Positions 17,301-26,449 of a stretch of 64,000 bases of DNA are shown piece after piece. The notes under the pieces are model-generated. The model saw nothing but the letters and a program-made list of their open reading frames with translations. It had not been told where the DNA came from and made no database searches. The translations under genes and the position numbers were made by a program. Origin of the DNA: Roseinatronobacter thiooxidans (GTDB lineage: Bacteria; Pseudomonadota; Alphaproteobacteria; Rhodobacterales; Rhodobacteraceae); contig NZ_MEHT01000001.1 of NCBI RefSeq assembly GCF_001870675.1, forward strand, positions 124,001-188,000, in the 5' to 3' direction. Numbering within the stretch: position 1 is the stretch's first letter; every line of letters begins with the position of its first letter.

Positions 17301-18267
17301 CATCATCAAAGCGTCTGGCGCGCGTGCTCAGGCGGCTGTTCTCGCCGAAAAACGGGTGGAAATCGGGTTGCAGCAAGGGGCGCAGATCGCCGCCCAGGTC
17401 CAGCGTGACCGCTTGGGCAACACCGGGTTGCGTTGTCTGCAAGGCGAATTGCCCTTCAACACGCGGCTGGCCATCGGTGGCCAAAGTTATGTCGGCGCTG
17501 AAATCCTCGATCGGGCCTTCGCCCACAATCGTCAACGCCGCCGAGGGGTGTTCGGGGATATCCAGCAGGGTAACCGCCAGACCGCCCGCGCCCTCCTCGA
17601 TGGCCAGATCAAGGCCAAGAATGCGGGTGGCATTGGAAAACGCAGCGTCCAGCCGGAACTGGCCTTCCACTTCGTCGATGCGATCAATCTGCAACTGCGC
17701 CTGCCCCTCGCCACCGGCCAGCGCAGCAGAGCCGCGCACGCTGGCGCGCAATTCCTGCCCCAAAAGCGCGGGGCCAAGGATGACTTCGCCCACCTGCAAC
17801 TGGTCCAGCTGGACAGACAGCGGCAATTCCGGCAACTCGAAACTGGGCAGGCTGACCAAGTCGTCACTGTCGCTGTCTTCGGCAATAGGGGCGCGCAGAA
17901 TGGTGACGCGTTCCGCCGAGATTTCGGCAATCTCGATCCGGCGCTGGAACAGGGCAGAGCGGTTCCATTGCAGTGCCGCCCCTTCCACCAGCAGCCAAAC
18001 GCCTTCGTCATCTTCGATGCTCATCTGCTCGAACGTGGCGCGCGATGACAAAGCGCCGCTAAACCCCCCGATGCGCACCTCGCGCCCGCTGTCGGACAGC
18101 CCGTCTTGCAACAAGCGCGTCAGATAGCCCACATCGCTTTCACCCGCGCGCGGCAGCAGTGTTTCTGTCACGCTTTCGCGCGCGGCGTCCTGTGCCATGG
18201 CAACGGGTGACAGGATCAGCAGGGCGCAGACGGACCATTGCACGATATGACGAAGCAGTTTCATCAA
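14392..18267 (-). CDS. tamB: Translocation and assembly module protein TamB
   Basis: TamB spans the periplasm from an inner-membrane anchor to the outer-membrane partner TamA and helps outer-membrane protein or lipid transport. The 1291-residue product has an N-terminal signal anchor (MMKLLRHIVQWSVCALLILS), a long series of beta-rich repeats (LDLDLALN-like strands, many D/N-G turns), and the C-terminal DUF490 domain (about 930-1291) ending VGLFFERDY. The length is typical of alphaproteobacteria. Its ATG overlaps the tamA stop by 4 bp. Long plus-strand ORFs in this region (up to 715 codons) are shadows caused by high GC. Confidence 0.95.
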   Translation of the reverse strand: MMKLLRHIVQWSVCALLILSPVAMAQDAARESVTETLLPRAGESDVGYLTRLLQDGLSDSGREVRIGGFSGALSSRATFEQMSIEDDEGVWLLVEGAALQWNRSALFQRRIEIAEISAERVTILRAPIAEDSDSDDLVSLPSFELPELPLSVQLDQLQVGEVILGPALLGQELRASVRGSAALAGGEGQAQLQIDRIDEVEGQFRLDAAFSNATRILGLDLAIEEGAGGLAVTLLDIPEHPSAALTIVGEGPIEDFSADITLATDGQPRVEGQFALQTTQPGVAQAVTLDLGGDLRPLLQPDFHPFFGENSRLSTRARRFDDGRLSLDDLDIRTEKLGLRGRLQLGTDGLPDLIDLQGEVRARDGSRVLLPVAGAQTSIESAELQLGFDASENEDWDLVLDLLGYDDGNFRVESLFINGLGRITPEGFGEDITVVDALVDFSALGLAATDPGLNDALGPAVSGSLAVIWREDLPLLLPGFQLEGRDYAVNGRARLDEGVISANAVAEFRDVSRLSTLAGRALSGGIEAQVDATLGPERDRFLVAAEISGRNLTLDQPELDLLLAGRSQITLDAHGADGQITLRQLQATARTLRADLRGQLSQEDIDLRGEIDFSDLSVLGNGYGGALDAQVSLRGPRESEALTVEAVARDLTVGQQDANRLLRGETRLTVDGQRDGVAFDLGNLRVSNSALALVADGRLEVGASRLQLRSTLPNLGAIRPGFGGRIVAEASLREEGDARRVALQASATNLRLGAAAADNLLAGTHSLNAALVQRPDEVLLETLTLRGPQVNATVTGRIADGRPALELDARLNNLAAVVPGIVGAVSLSGTARDTGNGYALDLGVSGPAGLNAQIAGDIAPDLRANLRVQGGTDLALINPRLEPRSIQGPAEFNVTLNGPLALSSLNGSAQASNLTLVLPQQNIRLTDIAAQAQITGGRTLVNLAGRSASGGQIALDGDINLAAPITGDLRARVDAFTIINPQLFETDVSGSIAITGALTQGPLISGNLQLDRTELRIPRVGLAGRGYIPPDIRHVGESSAARQTRDRAGIFAGETHGRERRPPSLDLTIDAPSRIFLRGRGLDAELGGSLRLTGTTADVIPIGQFSLIRGRLDLLGNRFTLNEGFASLQGDFIPFIRLIASTERDGVTAQIVLEGRADSPEIRFESTPPLPEEEVVSLLLFGRGFETLSLFQAAQLASSLATLSGRSEGIMERLRRNVGLDDLDVRTDEDGETSVRLGRYLTENIYTDVEVSPQGSSEVSINIDLSPSLTARGRVDNEGRVGVGLFFERDY

Positions 18268-20081
18268 AACGCGTGCCCGATGCCCAAGTATAGCTGAAAG
18301 CCGCTGCCTGTCGTGCCTGCGACAGGATAGCCCACATCAATGCGCAATGGCCCCACCACTGTGTCATAGCGCAGCCCCAGCCCCGCGCCTGCATGCCAGT
18401 CAGAACTGCCGGAAAACGCGCCCTCTGACACATAGCCCGCATCGGCAAAGGCGACGACGCCAATATTCTCTGTCGCACGCACGCGCATTTCAGCAGACAG
18501 CGCCGCAAAGCCCTGCCCGCCAGAGCTCACATTGCCACTGGTCACCCCCAGCGACCGGAAGGGTTGCCCCCTTACGCTGCCACTGCCGCCGGAATAAAAC
18601 AGCAAATCCCGTGGTGTGCGCGCAAGATCGGCCACAAAGACAGCGCCCAGTTGCGCACGGCCCGCCAAGACCACGCCATCGTCCTGGCCAAAGGCACGGT
18701 AGCCGCGCAAGTCGGCATAGGCGCGCGCGCCGCTATCGGTGCCGCCAAGCCCCAAAAACGGCATCACTTCGCCGCGCGTGTAAAACCCGCGCGTTGGCGC
18801 GCGTTCATTGTCGCGCCGGTCCCATGTCACATCCAGCGGCAGCAGCAACAGTTTGAAGTCGCGCCGTTGTTGCAGGTTCGGCCCGAAAGCTGCCCGCTCC
18901 AGCAACAGGCCGATACCGCCGCCGAAAGTCAGCGTGTCGCTGAACCTGTGCACAAGCCCGATATCCAGCCGCACGCGCTTTGCATCCAGATCGGATTCGC
19001 GTTCTGTCTCGATCACGACACCGAAATTTAGCGCAGTGTCAGGGGTAAAGGTGGCAGGGCGCGAGAATTCGGTGGCAAGGCGGTAATCCAGCCCGCCGCC
19101 TGACCCAAGCCCACCTACCATCCCCTCTATGCGGAAGCGCTCTGCCCCGCCAAACAGGTTGCGGTGCAACCAGAACGCGCCCAGCTTGGCGCCTGCCTCG
19201 GTGTCATATTCGACACTTGCCCCAATCCGGCGCAACGGTGCCTCGACCACAGAAGCGTTGATATCCAGCGTTCCGTCAGGGTTCGCAGTCTCGGCCTCGC
19301 GCAACGAGACAGAGGCGAAAGTGCCTGTCCTGCGCAACCGCTCGGCTGCGCGCTGGACATCGCGCGGCGAGAACACCTCGCCCGAGGGCAGGCCCGCAAT
19401 CTTGACAATGCGCGCGGGGCGGGTGCGTTGCTGGCCATCGGGGCGCAACCGGCCAAAGCGCAAGCGCGGCCCGGGCGCGATCTGGACGGCCACATCCAGC
19501 GCGCCCGGCGGGTGGCGCGCGGTGATCTGCTGGTCTTCGGGCTGCGCCTTTGCATGGCCCTGATCGCGCCACGCATCCACCGCGTCCGATGTCGCTTCGC
19601 GGATGACCGTGCTGCGTGCCGGACGGCCTGCGGCGAAATCCTCGGCCAATGCGGTGCCCTGCGCCAAAGGGCCAAGCTGTGTCTGGCCGAACACAAAGGC
19701 AGGCCCCGCTGTCAGGATAAGGTCGATCCGGCGGATTGTGTCGGGCGGGGTCAGCGGCGAGATATCTGCCGCCTCGCGCCCGTCAATCCGCACCGAAATT
19801 TGCGGCGCGTAAAACCCCGCTTCGTAAAACGTGCCGATCAACTGGCCATATTCGGCGCGCGCGATGGTGAACACCTCGAACGGGTCCTGCACCCCGTCAT
19901 CCTGCGCGGCTTGCAGCAAAGAGGCACGCCGCAATGCGGTTTCCAGCCCGTTATCCTGCCCCTCAAAGGTGATTTCCAGCGTTTCAAACGCCTGTGCGGG
20001 CAAAGCAGGCAAAAGCAGCGCCGCCAGCGCCAAAGACCTTGCATCAACCCATGTCACTGGCCATTTCTGCTTGGTTTTCAC
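18264..20081 (-). CDS. tamA: Outer-membrane protein TamA (Omp85/BamA family)
   Basis: TamA is the beta-barrel partner of TamB. The product of about 605 residues has a signal peptide (ARSLALAALLLPALPAQA), POTRA-like repeats to about residue 270, then an Omp85 16-strand barrel with the SGGSGSVRGQPFRSLG signature (VRG motif in the lid loop) and a C-terminal strand ending in Phe (YLGIGHAF), as the BAM signal requires. No in-frame ATG exists near the start. A GTG at 20081 (VKTKQKWPV...) gives a good signal peptide; a GTG at 20135 is also possible. It overlaps tamB by 4 bp. Confidence 0.9.
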   Translation of the reverse strand: MKTKQKWPVTWVDARSLALAALLLPALPAQAFETLEITFEGQDNGLETALRRASLLQAAQDDGVQDPFEVFTIARAEYGQLIGTFYEAGFYAPQISVRIDGREAADISPLTPPDTIRRIDLILTAGPAFVFGQTQLGPLAQGTALAEDFAAGRPARSTVIREATSDAVDAWRDQGHAKAQPEDQQITARHPPGALDVAVQIAPGPRLRFGRLRPDGQQRTRPARIVKIAGLPSGEVFSPRDVQRAAERLRRTGTFASVSLREAETANPDGTLDINASVVEAPLRRIGASVEYDTEAGAKLGAFWLHRNLFGGAERFRIEGMVGGLGSGGGLDYRLATEFSRPATFTPDTALNFGVVIETERESDLDAKRVRLDIGLVHRFSDTLTFGGGIGLLLERAAFGPNLQQRRDFKLLLLPLDVTWDRRDNERAPTRGFYTRGEVMPFLGLGGTDSGARAYADLRGYRAFGQDDGVVLAGRAQLGAVFVADLARTPRDLLFYSGGSGSVRGQPFRSLGVTSGNVSSGGQGFAALSAEMRVRATENIGVVAFADAGYVSEGAFSGSSDWHAGAGLGLRYDTVVGPLRIDVGYPVAGTTGSGFQLYLGIGHAF

Positions 20082-20273
20082 GTTTCTCTGCACCAATAAC
20101 CCACGCTCGCCTGTCCTGAGTGTTGCAGAACACACCTCAAGCTACAACACCAAAGGCATAAGGAAAGCGCCCCCATCATCACGAAATCTCCAGATTTGGC
20201 GTTCTCTTGCCTGTAGGGGGGGGCAGTGCTATGTCGCCACGCAGAAAACATCGGCGCAAAGGATATTCGGCAG

Positions 20274-21662
20274 ATGGCACAGGACTACATTATCAAGGAC
20301 ATTTCGCTGGCCGAATTCGGGCGCAAGGAAATCGACATCGCAGAAACGGAAATGCCGGGGCTGATGGCGCTGCGCACGGAATTTGGCGCAAGCCAGCCGC
20401 TGAAAGGCGCGCGGATCGTGGGGTCGTTGCATATGACCATCCAGACGGCGGTTCTGATCGAGACACTGACCGCGCTTGGGGCAGATGTGCGCTGGGCGTC
20501 GTGCAACATCTACTCCACCCAAGACCACGCTGCCGCCGCCATTGCCGCAGGGGGCACGCCGGTTTTCGCCATCAAGGGCCAGACACTGGAAGAGCATTGG
20601 GATTACCTTGATAAATCCTTCATGTTCGCTGACGGCGCGAATATGATCCTGGACGATGGCGGCGATGCCACGCTGTATGTGCTGCTGGGGGCGCGCGCGG
20701 AAGCGGGCGAAGATATCATTCCCGTTCCACAATCCGAGGAAGAAGCGGTCATCAAGGCCCAGATCGCCAAGCGCATGGCGCAAAGCCCCGGCTGGTTCAC
20801 CAAGACACGCGATGCGATCAAGGGCGTGTCGGAAGAGACCACGACCGGCGTGCACCGGCTGTATGAGTTGCATAAGAACGGGCAACTGCCCTTCCCTGCG
20901 ATCAACGTCAATGACAGCGTGACCAAGTCGAAATTCGACAATAAATATGGCTGCAAGGAATCGCTGGTCGACGGCATCCGCCGCGCGACCGACACGATGA
21001 TGGCAGGCAAGGTCGCTGTGGTCTGTGGCTATGGCGATGTGGGCAAAGGGTCTGCGGCGTCTTTGCGCGGCGCAGGGGCGCGCGTGAAAGTGACCGAGAT
21101 CGACCCGATCTGCGCGCTGCAAGCCGCGATGGACGGGTTTGAGGTGACAACGCTGGAAGATGTGATGTCCACCGCCGACATCTTTATAACCACCACCGGC
21201 AACAAAGATGTCATCCGCATCGAGCATATGCGCGAGATGAAGGATATGGCGATTGTGGGTAATATCGGCCATTTCGACAATGAAATTCAGGTGGCCGCGC
21301 TGAAAAACCACAAATGGACCAATATCAAGGATCAGGTGGACATGATCGAGATGCCCTCGGGCAATCGCATGATCCTGCTGAGCCAGGGCCGCCTGCTGAA
21401 CCTTGGAAATGCCACCGGCCACCCCAGTTTTGTTATGTCGGCCAGCTTCACCAACCAGGTTCTGGCCCAGATCGAGCTGTGGACCAAGGGCGACGACTAT
21501 GCGCCGGGCGTGTTCGTGCTGCCCAAGCATCTGGATGAGAAGGTCGCACGCCTGCATCTGGAACGTATCGGCGTGAAACTGACCGAGCTGAAACCGGATC
21601 AGGCCGAGTATATTGGCGTGACGGTCGAAGGACCGTTCAAGCCAGAGCATTACCGCTACTGA
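20274..21662 (+). CDS. ahcY: S-adenosyl-L-homocysteine hydrolase
   Basis: It splits S-adenosylhomocysteine into homocysteine and adenosine, clearing the inhibitory product of methylation. The 462-residue product has [14 protein letters not shown] near the substrate site, the NAD-binding [15 protein letters not shown] near residue 260, and the C-terminal [10 protein letters not shown]...FKPEHYRY ending typical of the family. The ATG at 20274 starts [16 protein letters not shown], the usual N-terminus; AAAGGAT lies upstream. The 16-codon upstream extension looks untranslated. I looked for an SAH riboswitch upstream and could not match one. Confidence 0.96.
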   Translation: MAQDYIIKDISLAEFGRKEIDIAETEMPGLMALRTEFGASQPLKGARIVGSLHMTIQTAVLIETLTALGADVRWASCNIYSTQDHAAAAIAAGGTPVFAIKGQTLEEHWDYLDKSFMFADGANMILDDGGDATLYVLLGARAEAGEDIIPVPQSEEEAVIKAQIAKRMAQSPGWFTKTRDAIKGVSEETTTGVHRLYELHKNGQLPFPAINVNDSVTKSKFDNKYGCKESLVDGIRRATDTMMAGKVAVVCGYGDVGKGSAASLRGAGARVKVTEIDPICALQAAMDGFEVTTLEDVMSTADIFITTTGNKDVIRIEHMREMKDMAIVGNIGHFDNEIQVAALKNHKWTNIKDQVDMIEMPSGNRMILLSQGRLLNLGNATGHPSFVMSASFTNQVLAQIELWTKGDDYAPGVFVLPKHLDEKVARLHLERIGVKLTELKPDQAEYIGVTVEGPFKPEHYRY

Positions 21663-21678
21663 CATCTTGCGCAACATG

Positions 21679-21738
21679 GCCCCGGACTTGATCCGGGGCC
21701 TCTGGGTCAGGCACGAGGCCCCGGATCAAGTCCGGGGC
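21679..21738. repeat. Nested palindromic repeat (REP-like), two inverted copies
   Basis: Two 23-base arms at 21679-21701 and 21716-21738 are exact reverse complements separated by 14 bases. Each arm is itself a hairpin (CCCCGGA-CTTGA-TCCGGGG). The same unit recurs at 24075-24099 and a variant at 26397-26419. It lies 17 bp past the ahcY stop and probably helps end or stabilise that transcript. Confidence 0.85.
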
Positions 21739-21923
21739 TGCGTTGCACCCTGTTTTGGCATTCGCGCTTTTCTTATGTGCCATTTTCCTGTAAGGCCCGC
21801 GCTATCTGAGACGTGACGCAATGACCCCGGCGTGATGCATAGGATTGGGGTCGGCGGCAATGGGGCCGCTATTGGAAACGGAAAGGCCAGAGGGCTGGTG
21901 CTTTCCATGAGGATACGCGAGTT

Positions 21924-24053
21924 ATGTTCAACATCACGAAAAAATCGATCCAGTGGGGCGAAGAGACGCTGACACTGGAAACGGGCAAGGTTGCCCGTCA
22001 GGCTGACGGCTCGGTCATCGCCACTTTGGGCGAGACATCGGTCATGGCCAATGTGACCTTTGCCAAGCAAGCCAAGCCGGGGCAGGATTTCTTTCCGCTG
22101 ACCGTGCATTATATCGAAAAATATTACGCAGCCGGCAAAGTTCCCGGTGGCTTTCTGAAACGCGAAGCGCGCCCTTCCGACAAGGAAGTTCTGACATCGC
22201 GTCTGATCGACCGCCCGATCCGCCCGCTGTTTGTCGAGGGTTTCAAGAACGAAGTTCTGGTCATCTGCACTGTGCTCAGCCACGATCTGGTCAATGAACC
22301 CGACATGGTTGCCATGATCGCAGCCTCTGCCGCGCTGACCATTTCCGGCGTGCCTTTCATGGGGCCAATCGGTGCGTGCCGCGTGGGCTATGCCAATGGC
22401 GAATACATCCTGAACCCCGAATGTCAGGACATGGAAAAGCTGCGCGAGAACCCCGAGCAGCGCCTTGATCTGGTTGTCGCCGGCACAAAAGATGCCGTGA
22501 TGATGGTGGAATCGGAAGCCTATGAGCTGACCGAGGCTGAAATGCTGGGTGCAGTGAAATTCGCCCATGACAGCATCCAGCCCGTCATCGACCTGATCGT
22601 TGATCTGGCCGAAGATGCCGCCAAGGAACCGTTTGATTTCCAGCCGCCCAACTATGCCGATCTCTATGCCGCCGTCAAAGCTGCGGGCGAGGCGCAGATG
22701 CGCGCCGCCTTTGCACTGCGCGACAAGCAAGAGCGTGTGGCCGCCATTGGCGAGGCCCGCGATGCGATCAAGGCAAGCTTGAGCGAAGAGCAGCTTGCCA
22801 ATGAGAACCTTGGATCAGCGCTGAAAAAACTGGAATCCTCGATCCTGCGCGGTGCCATCATTGCTGGCGAGCCGCGCGTTGACGGGCGCGACACCAAGAC
22901 CGTGCGCCAGATCGTTGCCGAAACCGGCCTTTTGCCGCGCACACATGGCTCGGCCCTGTTCACACGCGGGGAAACACAGGCGCTCTGTGTCACCACACTT
23001 GGCACGGGCGATGACGAGCAGTTCATCGACGCGCTGACCGGCACCAGCAAATCCAACTTCCTGCTGCATTACAACTTCCCCCCCTATTCGGTGGGCGAGG
23101 TTGGGCGCTTCGGCCCTCCCGGCCGTCGTGAAGTGGGGCATGGCAAGCTGGCATGGCGCGCGTTGCAGGCGGTTCTGCCTGCGGCAACCGACTTCCCCTA
23201 TACCATCCGCATGGTGTCCGAGATCACGGAATCCAACGGCTCTTCCTCCATGGCATCGGTCTGCGGCGGCTCGCTGTCGATGATGGATGCGGGCGTGCCG
23301 CTGAAAGCCCCTGTGGCTGGCGTGGCAATGGGCCTGATTCTGGAAGAAGACGGCAAATTCGCAGTCCTGACCGATATTCTGGGCGACGAAGACCACCTTG
23401 GCGACATGGATTTCAAGGTTGCAGGCACAGCCGAAGGCATTACCAGCCTTCAGATGGACATCAAGGTTGCCGGCATCACCTTCGAGATCATGGAACAGGC
23501 ACTGGCACAGGCCAAAGATGCGCGCATGCACATCATGGGCGAAATGGCACAAGCGCTGACCGCGCCTGCCGGTTTCAGCCAATATGCCCCCAAGATCGAA
23601 ACCATGCAGGTGCCTACGGATAAAATCCGCGAAGTGATCGGCACAGGCGGCAAGGTCATTCGTGAAATCGTCGAAGTGTCGGGCGCGAAGGTCGATATCA
23701 ACGACGATGGCACGATCAAGATCGCCTCGAACGATCAGGACGCCATCAGAAAAGCCTATGACATGATCTATTCGATCGTGGCAGAGCCGGAAGTTGGCAA
23801 GGTCTACACTGGTAAAGTGGTCAAGCTGGTCGATTTTGGCGCGTTTGTGAACTTCTTTGGCAAGCGCGATGGTCTGGTCCATGTCAGCCAGATCGAAAAC
23901 CGCCGCCTGAACCATCCGTCGGATGTGCTGAAAGAAGGTCAGGACGTCAAGGTCAAGCTTCTGGGCTTCGATGATCGCGGCAAGGTCCGTCTGACCATGA
24001 AAGTGGTCAATCAGGAAACCGGCGAGGAAATCGTGGGCGAGCAGGCAGAGTAA
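21924..24053 (+). CDS. pnp: Polyribonucleotide nucleotidyltransferase (PNPase)
   Basis: PNPase degrades RNA 3' to 5' using phosphate and is part of the degradosome. The 709-residue product has two RNase PH-like domains (about 1-215 and 315-540) joined by a helical domain, with the [17 protein letters not shown] and [17 protein letters not shown] segments. A KH domain ([14 protein letters not shown] near 565) and a C-terminal S1 domain ([15 protein letters not shown]) follow. The length is normal. A palindromic repeat with a T-run lies 23 bp after the stop. Confidence 0.97.
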   Translation: MFNITKKSIQWGEETLTLETGKVARQADGSVIATLGETSVMANVTFAKQAKPGQDFFPLTVHYIEKYYAAGKVPGGFLKREARPSDKEVLTSRLIDRPIRPLFVEGFKNEVLVICTVLSHDLVNEPDMVAMIAASAALTISGVPFMGPIGACRVGYANGEYILNPECQDMEKLRENPEQRLDLVVAGTKDAVMMVESEAYELTEAEMLGAVKFAHDSIQPVIDLIVDLAEDAAKEPFDFQPPNYADLYAAVKAAGEAQMRAAFALRDKQERVAAIGEARDAIKASLSEEQLANENLGSALKKLESSILRGAIIAGEPRVDGRDTKTVRQIVAETGLLPRTHGSALFTRGETQALCVTTLGTGDDEQFIDALTGTSKSNFLLHYNFPPYSVGEVGRFGPPGRREVGHGKLAWRALQAVLPAATDFPYTIRMVSEITESNGSSSMASVCGGSLSMMDAGVPLKAPVAGVAMGLILEEDGKFAVLTDILGDEDHLGDMDFKVAGTAEGITSLQMDIKVAGITFEIMEQALAQAKDARMHIMGEMAQALTAPAGFSQYAPKIETMQVPTDKIREVIGTGGKVIREIVEVSGAKVDINDDGTIKIASNDQDAIRKAYDMIYSIVAEPEVGKVYTGKVVKLVDFGAFVNFFGKRDGLVHVSQIENRRLNHPSDVLKEGQDVKVKLLGFDDRGKVRLTMKVVNQETGEEIVGEQAE

Positions 24054-24074
24054 TCTGCTAAAGGCGCACAACGC

Positions 24075-24103
24075 AGGCCCCGGACTTGATCCGGGGCCTT
24101 TTC
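24075..24103 (+). terminator. REP-like hairpin acting as pnp terminator
   Basis: The CCCCGGA-CTTGA-TCCGGGG unit with flanking GG/CC pairs forms a 9-bp stem (24076-24098), followed by CTTTTCT. It is the same unit as the nested repeat after ahcY, here single and followed by T residues. petR converges from the other side. Confidence 0.75.
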
Positions 24104-24113
24104 TATTGGCCCG

Positions 24114-24836
24114 TCACTCTGTCACCAGCATATAGCCAGACCCGCGCACGGTTTGCAGATGGCGGGGGTTTTTGGGGTCATGTTCCAGCTTGCGGCGCAG
24201 GCGGGTGATCTGCACATCGACCGCGCGTTCCTGCCCCACCATGCCGCCATGCCCTGCGCGGTCGCGGCTCAGATGCTCGACCAATGCTTCGCGCGAGATG
24301 ACCTCGCCGGGGTTTTCGCAAAACAGCCGCATGATTGCGGCTTCGGTCTGGGTCAGGCGTATCGGGCTGTCGTCGCGCTTCAGCTCTCCGCGTTCCAGAT
24401 CATAGCGCAACGGCCCAATGACCAGCACTTGCGGCACGATCGCGGTTGCGCTGTGCTGCTGCGGGGTGCGGCGCAGGATGGAATTGATGCGCAGCAGCAA
24501 TTCGCGCGGCTCGAACGGTTTGGGCAAATAGTCATCCGCGCCCGCCTCGAACCCTGTGATCCGGTCTTCCGCCTCTCCGCGCGCGGTCAGCAGCAGCACG
24601 GGGGCGGCCCCTTGGGCATGGATATGGCGTGTCAGGCTGAACCCGTCTTCGCCGGGCATCATCACATCCAGCACGATCAGATCAAAGCTCAGCCCCGCCA
24701 ACAGCCTGCGGGCATGGGCCGCATCGCGCGCCGCTGTCACAAGATAGCCGTTGCGCAACAGGTATTTTTGCAACAACGCGCGGATGCGGGCATCATCATC
24801 GACAATCAGCAGATGCGGCTGCGCCTCGCTTCTCAT
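24114..24836 (-). CDS. petR: OmpR-family response regulator, PetR-like
   Basis: The 240-residue product has a receiver domain with the acidic pair DDD near residue 13, the phospho-acceptor Asp in LIVLDVMMPGEDG near residue 56, the conserved Lys in LPKPFEPRELLLRI, and a C-terminal winged helix ending VRGSGYMLVTE. The N-terminal sequence LLIVDDDARIRALLQKYL resembles PetR of Rhodobacter capsulatus, which is encoded with PetP next to the cytochrome bc1 genes. Here the MarR-type gene overlaps it by 4 bp, as expected for petP-petR, but petABC is not in the window. No histidine kinase is adjacent. Confidence 0.85.
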   Translation of the reverse strand: MRSEAQPHLLIVDDDARIRALLQKYLLRNGYLVTAARDAAHARRLLAGLSFDLIVLDVMMPGEDGFSLTRHIHAQGAAPVLLLTARGEAEDRITGFEAGADDYLPKPFEPRELLLRINSILRRTPQQHSATAIVPQVLVIGPLRYDLERGELKRDDSPIRLTQTEAAIMRLFCENPGEVISREALVEHLSRDRAGHGGMVGQERAVDVQITRLRRKLEHDPKNPRHLQTVRGSGYMLVTE

Positions 24837-25348
24837 GCGCGGCGGTCCCGCATATTGGTGTATTGGCGGCGTATTTCGTCATCCATCATCGCTTCCAGCA
24901 CCTGCCGGAACCCGGCCACTGCCTGCGGCCCTGCGGCGCGGTAGGCCGCGCGCATCCTCTCGCGTTGCGCTTCGGACAGGGCGCGTTCCAGCGTGTCGCC
25001 CTTCTCGGTCAGAAACAGGTTCCGCTCGCGCCTGTCTTTGCGGCCAACGCGGCTTTCCACAAGCCCGTCTTCGATCAGCGTGCGCAGCACGCGGTTCAGC
25101 GATTGCTTGGTCACACCCAGAATGTTCAGCAGGTTGTTCACCGTGGTGCCATGGGTGCGGTTGATGAAATGCAAAGCACGGTGGTGGGCGCGGCCATAGC
25201 CATGCACCTCCAGAATGCGGTCAGGGTCTGCGGTGAAGCCGCGATAGGCGAAGAACATGGCCTCTATGCCCTTGCGCAACTGCTCATCCGTCAGGAACAG
25301 CAGGTTCTCGCCGCCCATCGCGCTGGTGCTGCCCTCGGCCATGGTCAT
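24833..25348 (-). CDS. petP: MarR-family regulator, PetP-like
   Basis: The 171-residue product has a winged helix-turn-helix: LHFINRTHGTTVNNLLNILGVTKQSLNRVLRTL, then the wing with RKDRRERNLFLTEKG. This is the MarR pattern. It pairs with the petR-like response regulator by a 4-bp overlap, the arrangement known in Rhodobacter. The start at 25348 (MTMAEGST) follows AGAAGAACGG; the 230-codon ORF beginning at 25525 would run through the promoter. An inverted repeat lies within its putative promoter, suggesting self-control. Confidence 0.85.
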   Translation of the reverse strand: MTMAEGSTSAMGGENLLFLTDEQLRKGIEAMFFAYRGFTADPDRILEVHGYGRAHHRALHFINRTHGTTVNNLLNILGVTKQSLNRVLRTLIEDGLVESRVGRKDRRERNLFLTEKGDTLERALSEAQRERMRAAYRAAGPQAVAGFRQVLEAMMDDEIRRQYTNMRDRRA

Positions 25349-25374
25349 AATCCGTTCTTCTGCAAACTTGCCGC

Positions 25375-25403
25375 AGTTTATGTCAGCCTTGTTGACATTC
25401 CAA
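25375..25403 (-). promoter_or_regulatory. Putative petP promoter with a dyad filling the spacer
   Basis: Read on the minus strand, TTGGAA (-35 like, 25398-25403) and TAAACT (-10 like, 25375-25380) are 17 bp apart. The spacer is exactly an inverted repeat, TGTCA-N7-TGACA (25381-25397). Such a site suits autoregulation by the MarR-type product. The hexamers match consensus at four of six positions each; the function is inferred. Confidence 0.5.
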
Positions 25404-25444
25404 GAGTGAATTGGTAGCGATTCCCCGATTTGACGTAACATTAT

Positions 25445-25457
25445 GTCCGTAACGGAC
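25445..25457. promoter_or_regulatory. 13-base palindrome upstream of ilvE
   Basis: GTCCGT-A-ACGGAC is a perfect 6-bp inverted repeat around one base. It lies 45 bp before the ilvE start and about 50 bp from the petP dyad, with a different sequence. It could be an operator or part of the ilvE leader. Confidence 0.35.
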
Positions 25458-25502
25458 CTTTTTTGCGCAACATCTGAAAATATCGCCATTGAGGAGGCAC
25501 TG

Positions 25503-26372
25503 ATGGTCGGCGGATATGATGACAAGGACGGAATGATCTGGATGGATGGGCAGCTGGTGCCCTGGCGCGATGCGAATGTGCATATCCTGAGCCATGCAAT
25601 GCATTATGCCTCCTCTGTATTCGAGGGCGAGCGGTGCTATAGCGGCAAAATCTTCAAAAGCCGCGAGCATTCGCAACGGCTGCTGGACTCGGGCAACCTG
25701 CTGGACATGCCGATCCCTTACACAGTGGATCAGATCGAGGCCGCAAAGACTGCGGTTCTGGAAGCCAATAACCTGACCGATGCCTATGTGCGCGCAGTTG
25801 CGTGGCGGGGTGCCGGGCCGGATATGGGGGTCGCTGCACGGCGCAACCCTGTGCGCATGGCCGTGGCGGCATGGGAATGGGGTGCCTATTACGGCGATGC
25901 GAAGTGGCAGGGTGCCAAACTCGACATCGCCAAATGGCGCCGCCCTTCGCCCGAAACCATCCCGACATCGGCCAAGGCGGCGGGTCTGTACATGATCTGC
26001 ACCATGTCCAAGCATGCGGCCGAAGAAAAGGGCTGTTCGGACGCGCTGTTCTATGACTATCGCGGCTATGTGGCCGAAGCGACCGGCGCGAATGTGTTTT
26101 TCGTGAAAGATGGCGAGGTTCACACCCCCATCCCCGATGCGATCCTGAACGGGATTACCCGCCAGACCGTTATCGCCATGCTGCGCGATATGGGAATCGT
26201 GGTGCATGAACGCCATATCATGCCCGAAGAACTGGCCAGTTTCAGCGAATGCTGGCTGACCGGCACTGCCGCCGAGGTGACCCCCGTGGGCCAGATTGGC
26301 GCGCATCACTTCCAAGTGGGGCAGATGACGCGTAAAGTCTCCGAAACATACGAAGCGCTGGTGCGCGCTTAA
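25503..26372 (+). CDS. ilvE: Branched-chain amino acid aminotransferase
   Basis: This PLP class IV transaminase moves the amino group between glutamate and the 2-oxo acids of leucine, isoleucine and valine. The 289-residue product has HAMHYASSVFEGERCY, the PLP lysine in TSAKAAGLYM near residue 160, YVAEATGANVFFVKDG, and the C-terminal LTGTAAEVTPV. GAGGAGG lies before the ATG at 25503; an earlier start at 25443 has no ribosome-binding site and overlaps the palindrome. It is divergent from petP. Confidence 0.9.
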   Translation: MVGGYDDKDGMIWMDGQLVPWRDANVHILSHAMHYASSVFEGERCYSGKIFKSREHSQRLLDSGNLLDMPIPYTVDQIEAAKTAVLEANNLTDAYVRAVAWRGAGPDMGVAARRNPVRMAVAAWEWGAYYGDAKWQGAKLDIAKWRRPSPETIPTSAKAAGLYMICTMSKHAAEEKGCSDALFYDYRGYVAEATGANVFFVKDGEVHTPIPDAILNGITRQTVIAMLRDMGIVVHERHIMPEELASFSECWLTGTAAEVTPVGQIGAHHFQVGQMTRKVSETYEALVRA

Positions 26373-26396
26373 CCCCCGCCGCGTGGCCAGCCAAGA

Positions 26397-26419
26397 GACC
26401 CCGGCGCAAGGCCGGGGTC
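26397..26419. repeat. REP-like palindrome, variant sequence
   Basis: GACCCCGGC-GCAAG-GCCGGGGTC forms a 9-bp stem. It is related in design to the CCCCGGA...TCCGGGG units but differs in the inner pairs and loop. It lies between ilvE and the GST gene and may end the ilvE transcript. Confidence 0.7.
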
Positions 26420-26449
26420 ACGTTGCGGCACCTGAGAGGAGCAGCACCA

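Noticed and set aside
15901-18048. A 715-codon plus-strand ORF inside tamB
   Set aside because: tamB has the full family layout; the ORF is Gln/Ala/Arg-rich with no domain and no start context.
20160-20273. Possible SAH riboswitch upstream of ahcY
   Set aside because: The expected conserved core and pairing could not be found by eye; the G-run alone is not evidence.
20229-24071. Long minus-strand ORFs opposite ahcY and pnp
   Set aside because: They mirror well-supported genes and encode His/Asp/Gly-rich low-complexity sequence.
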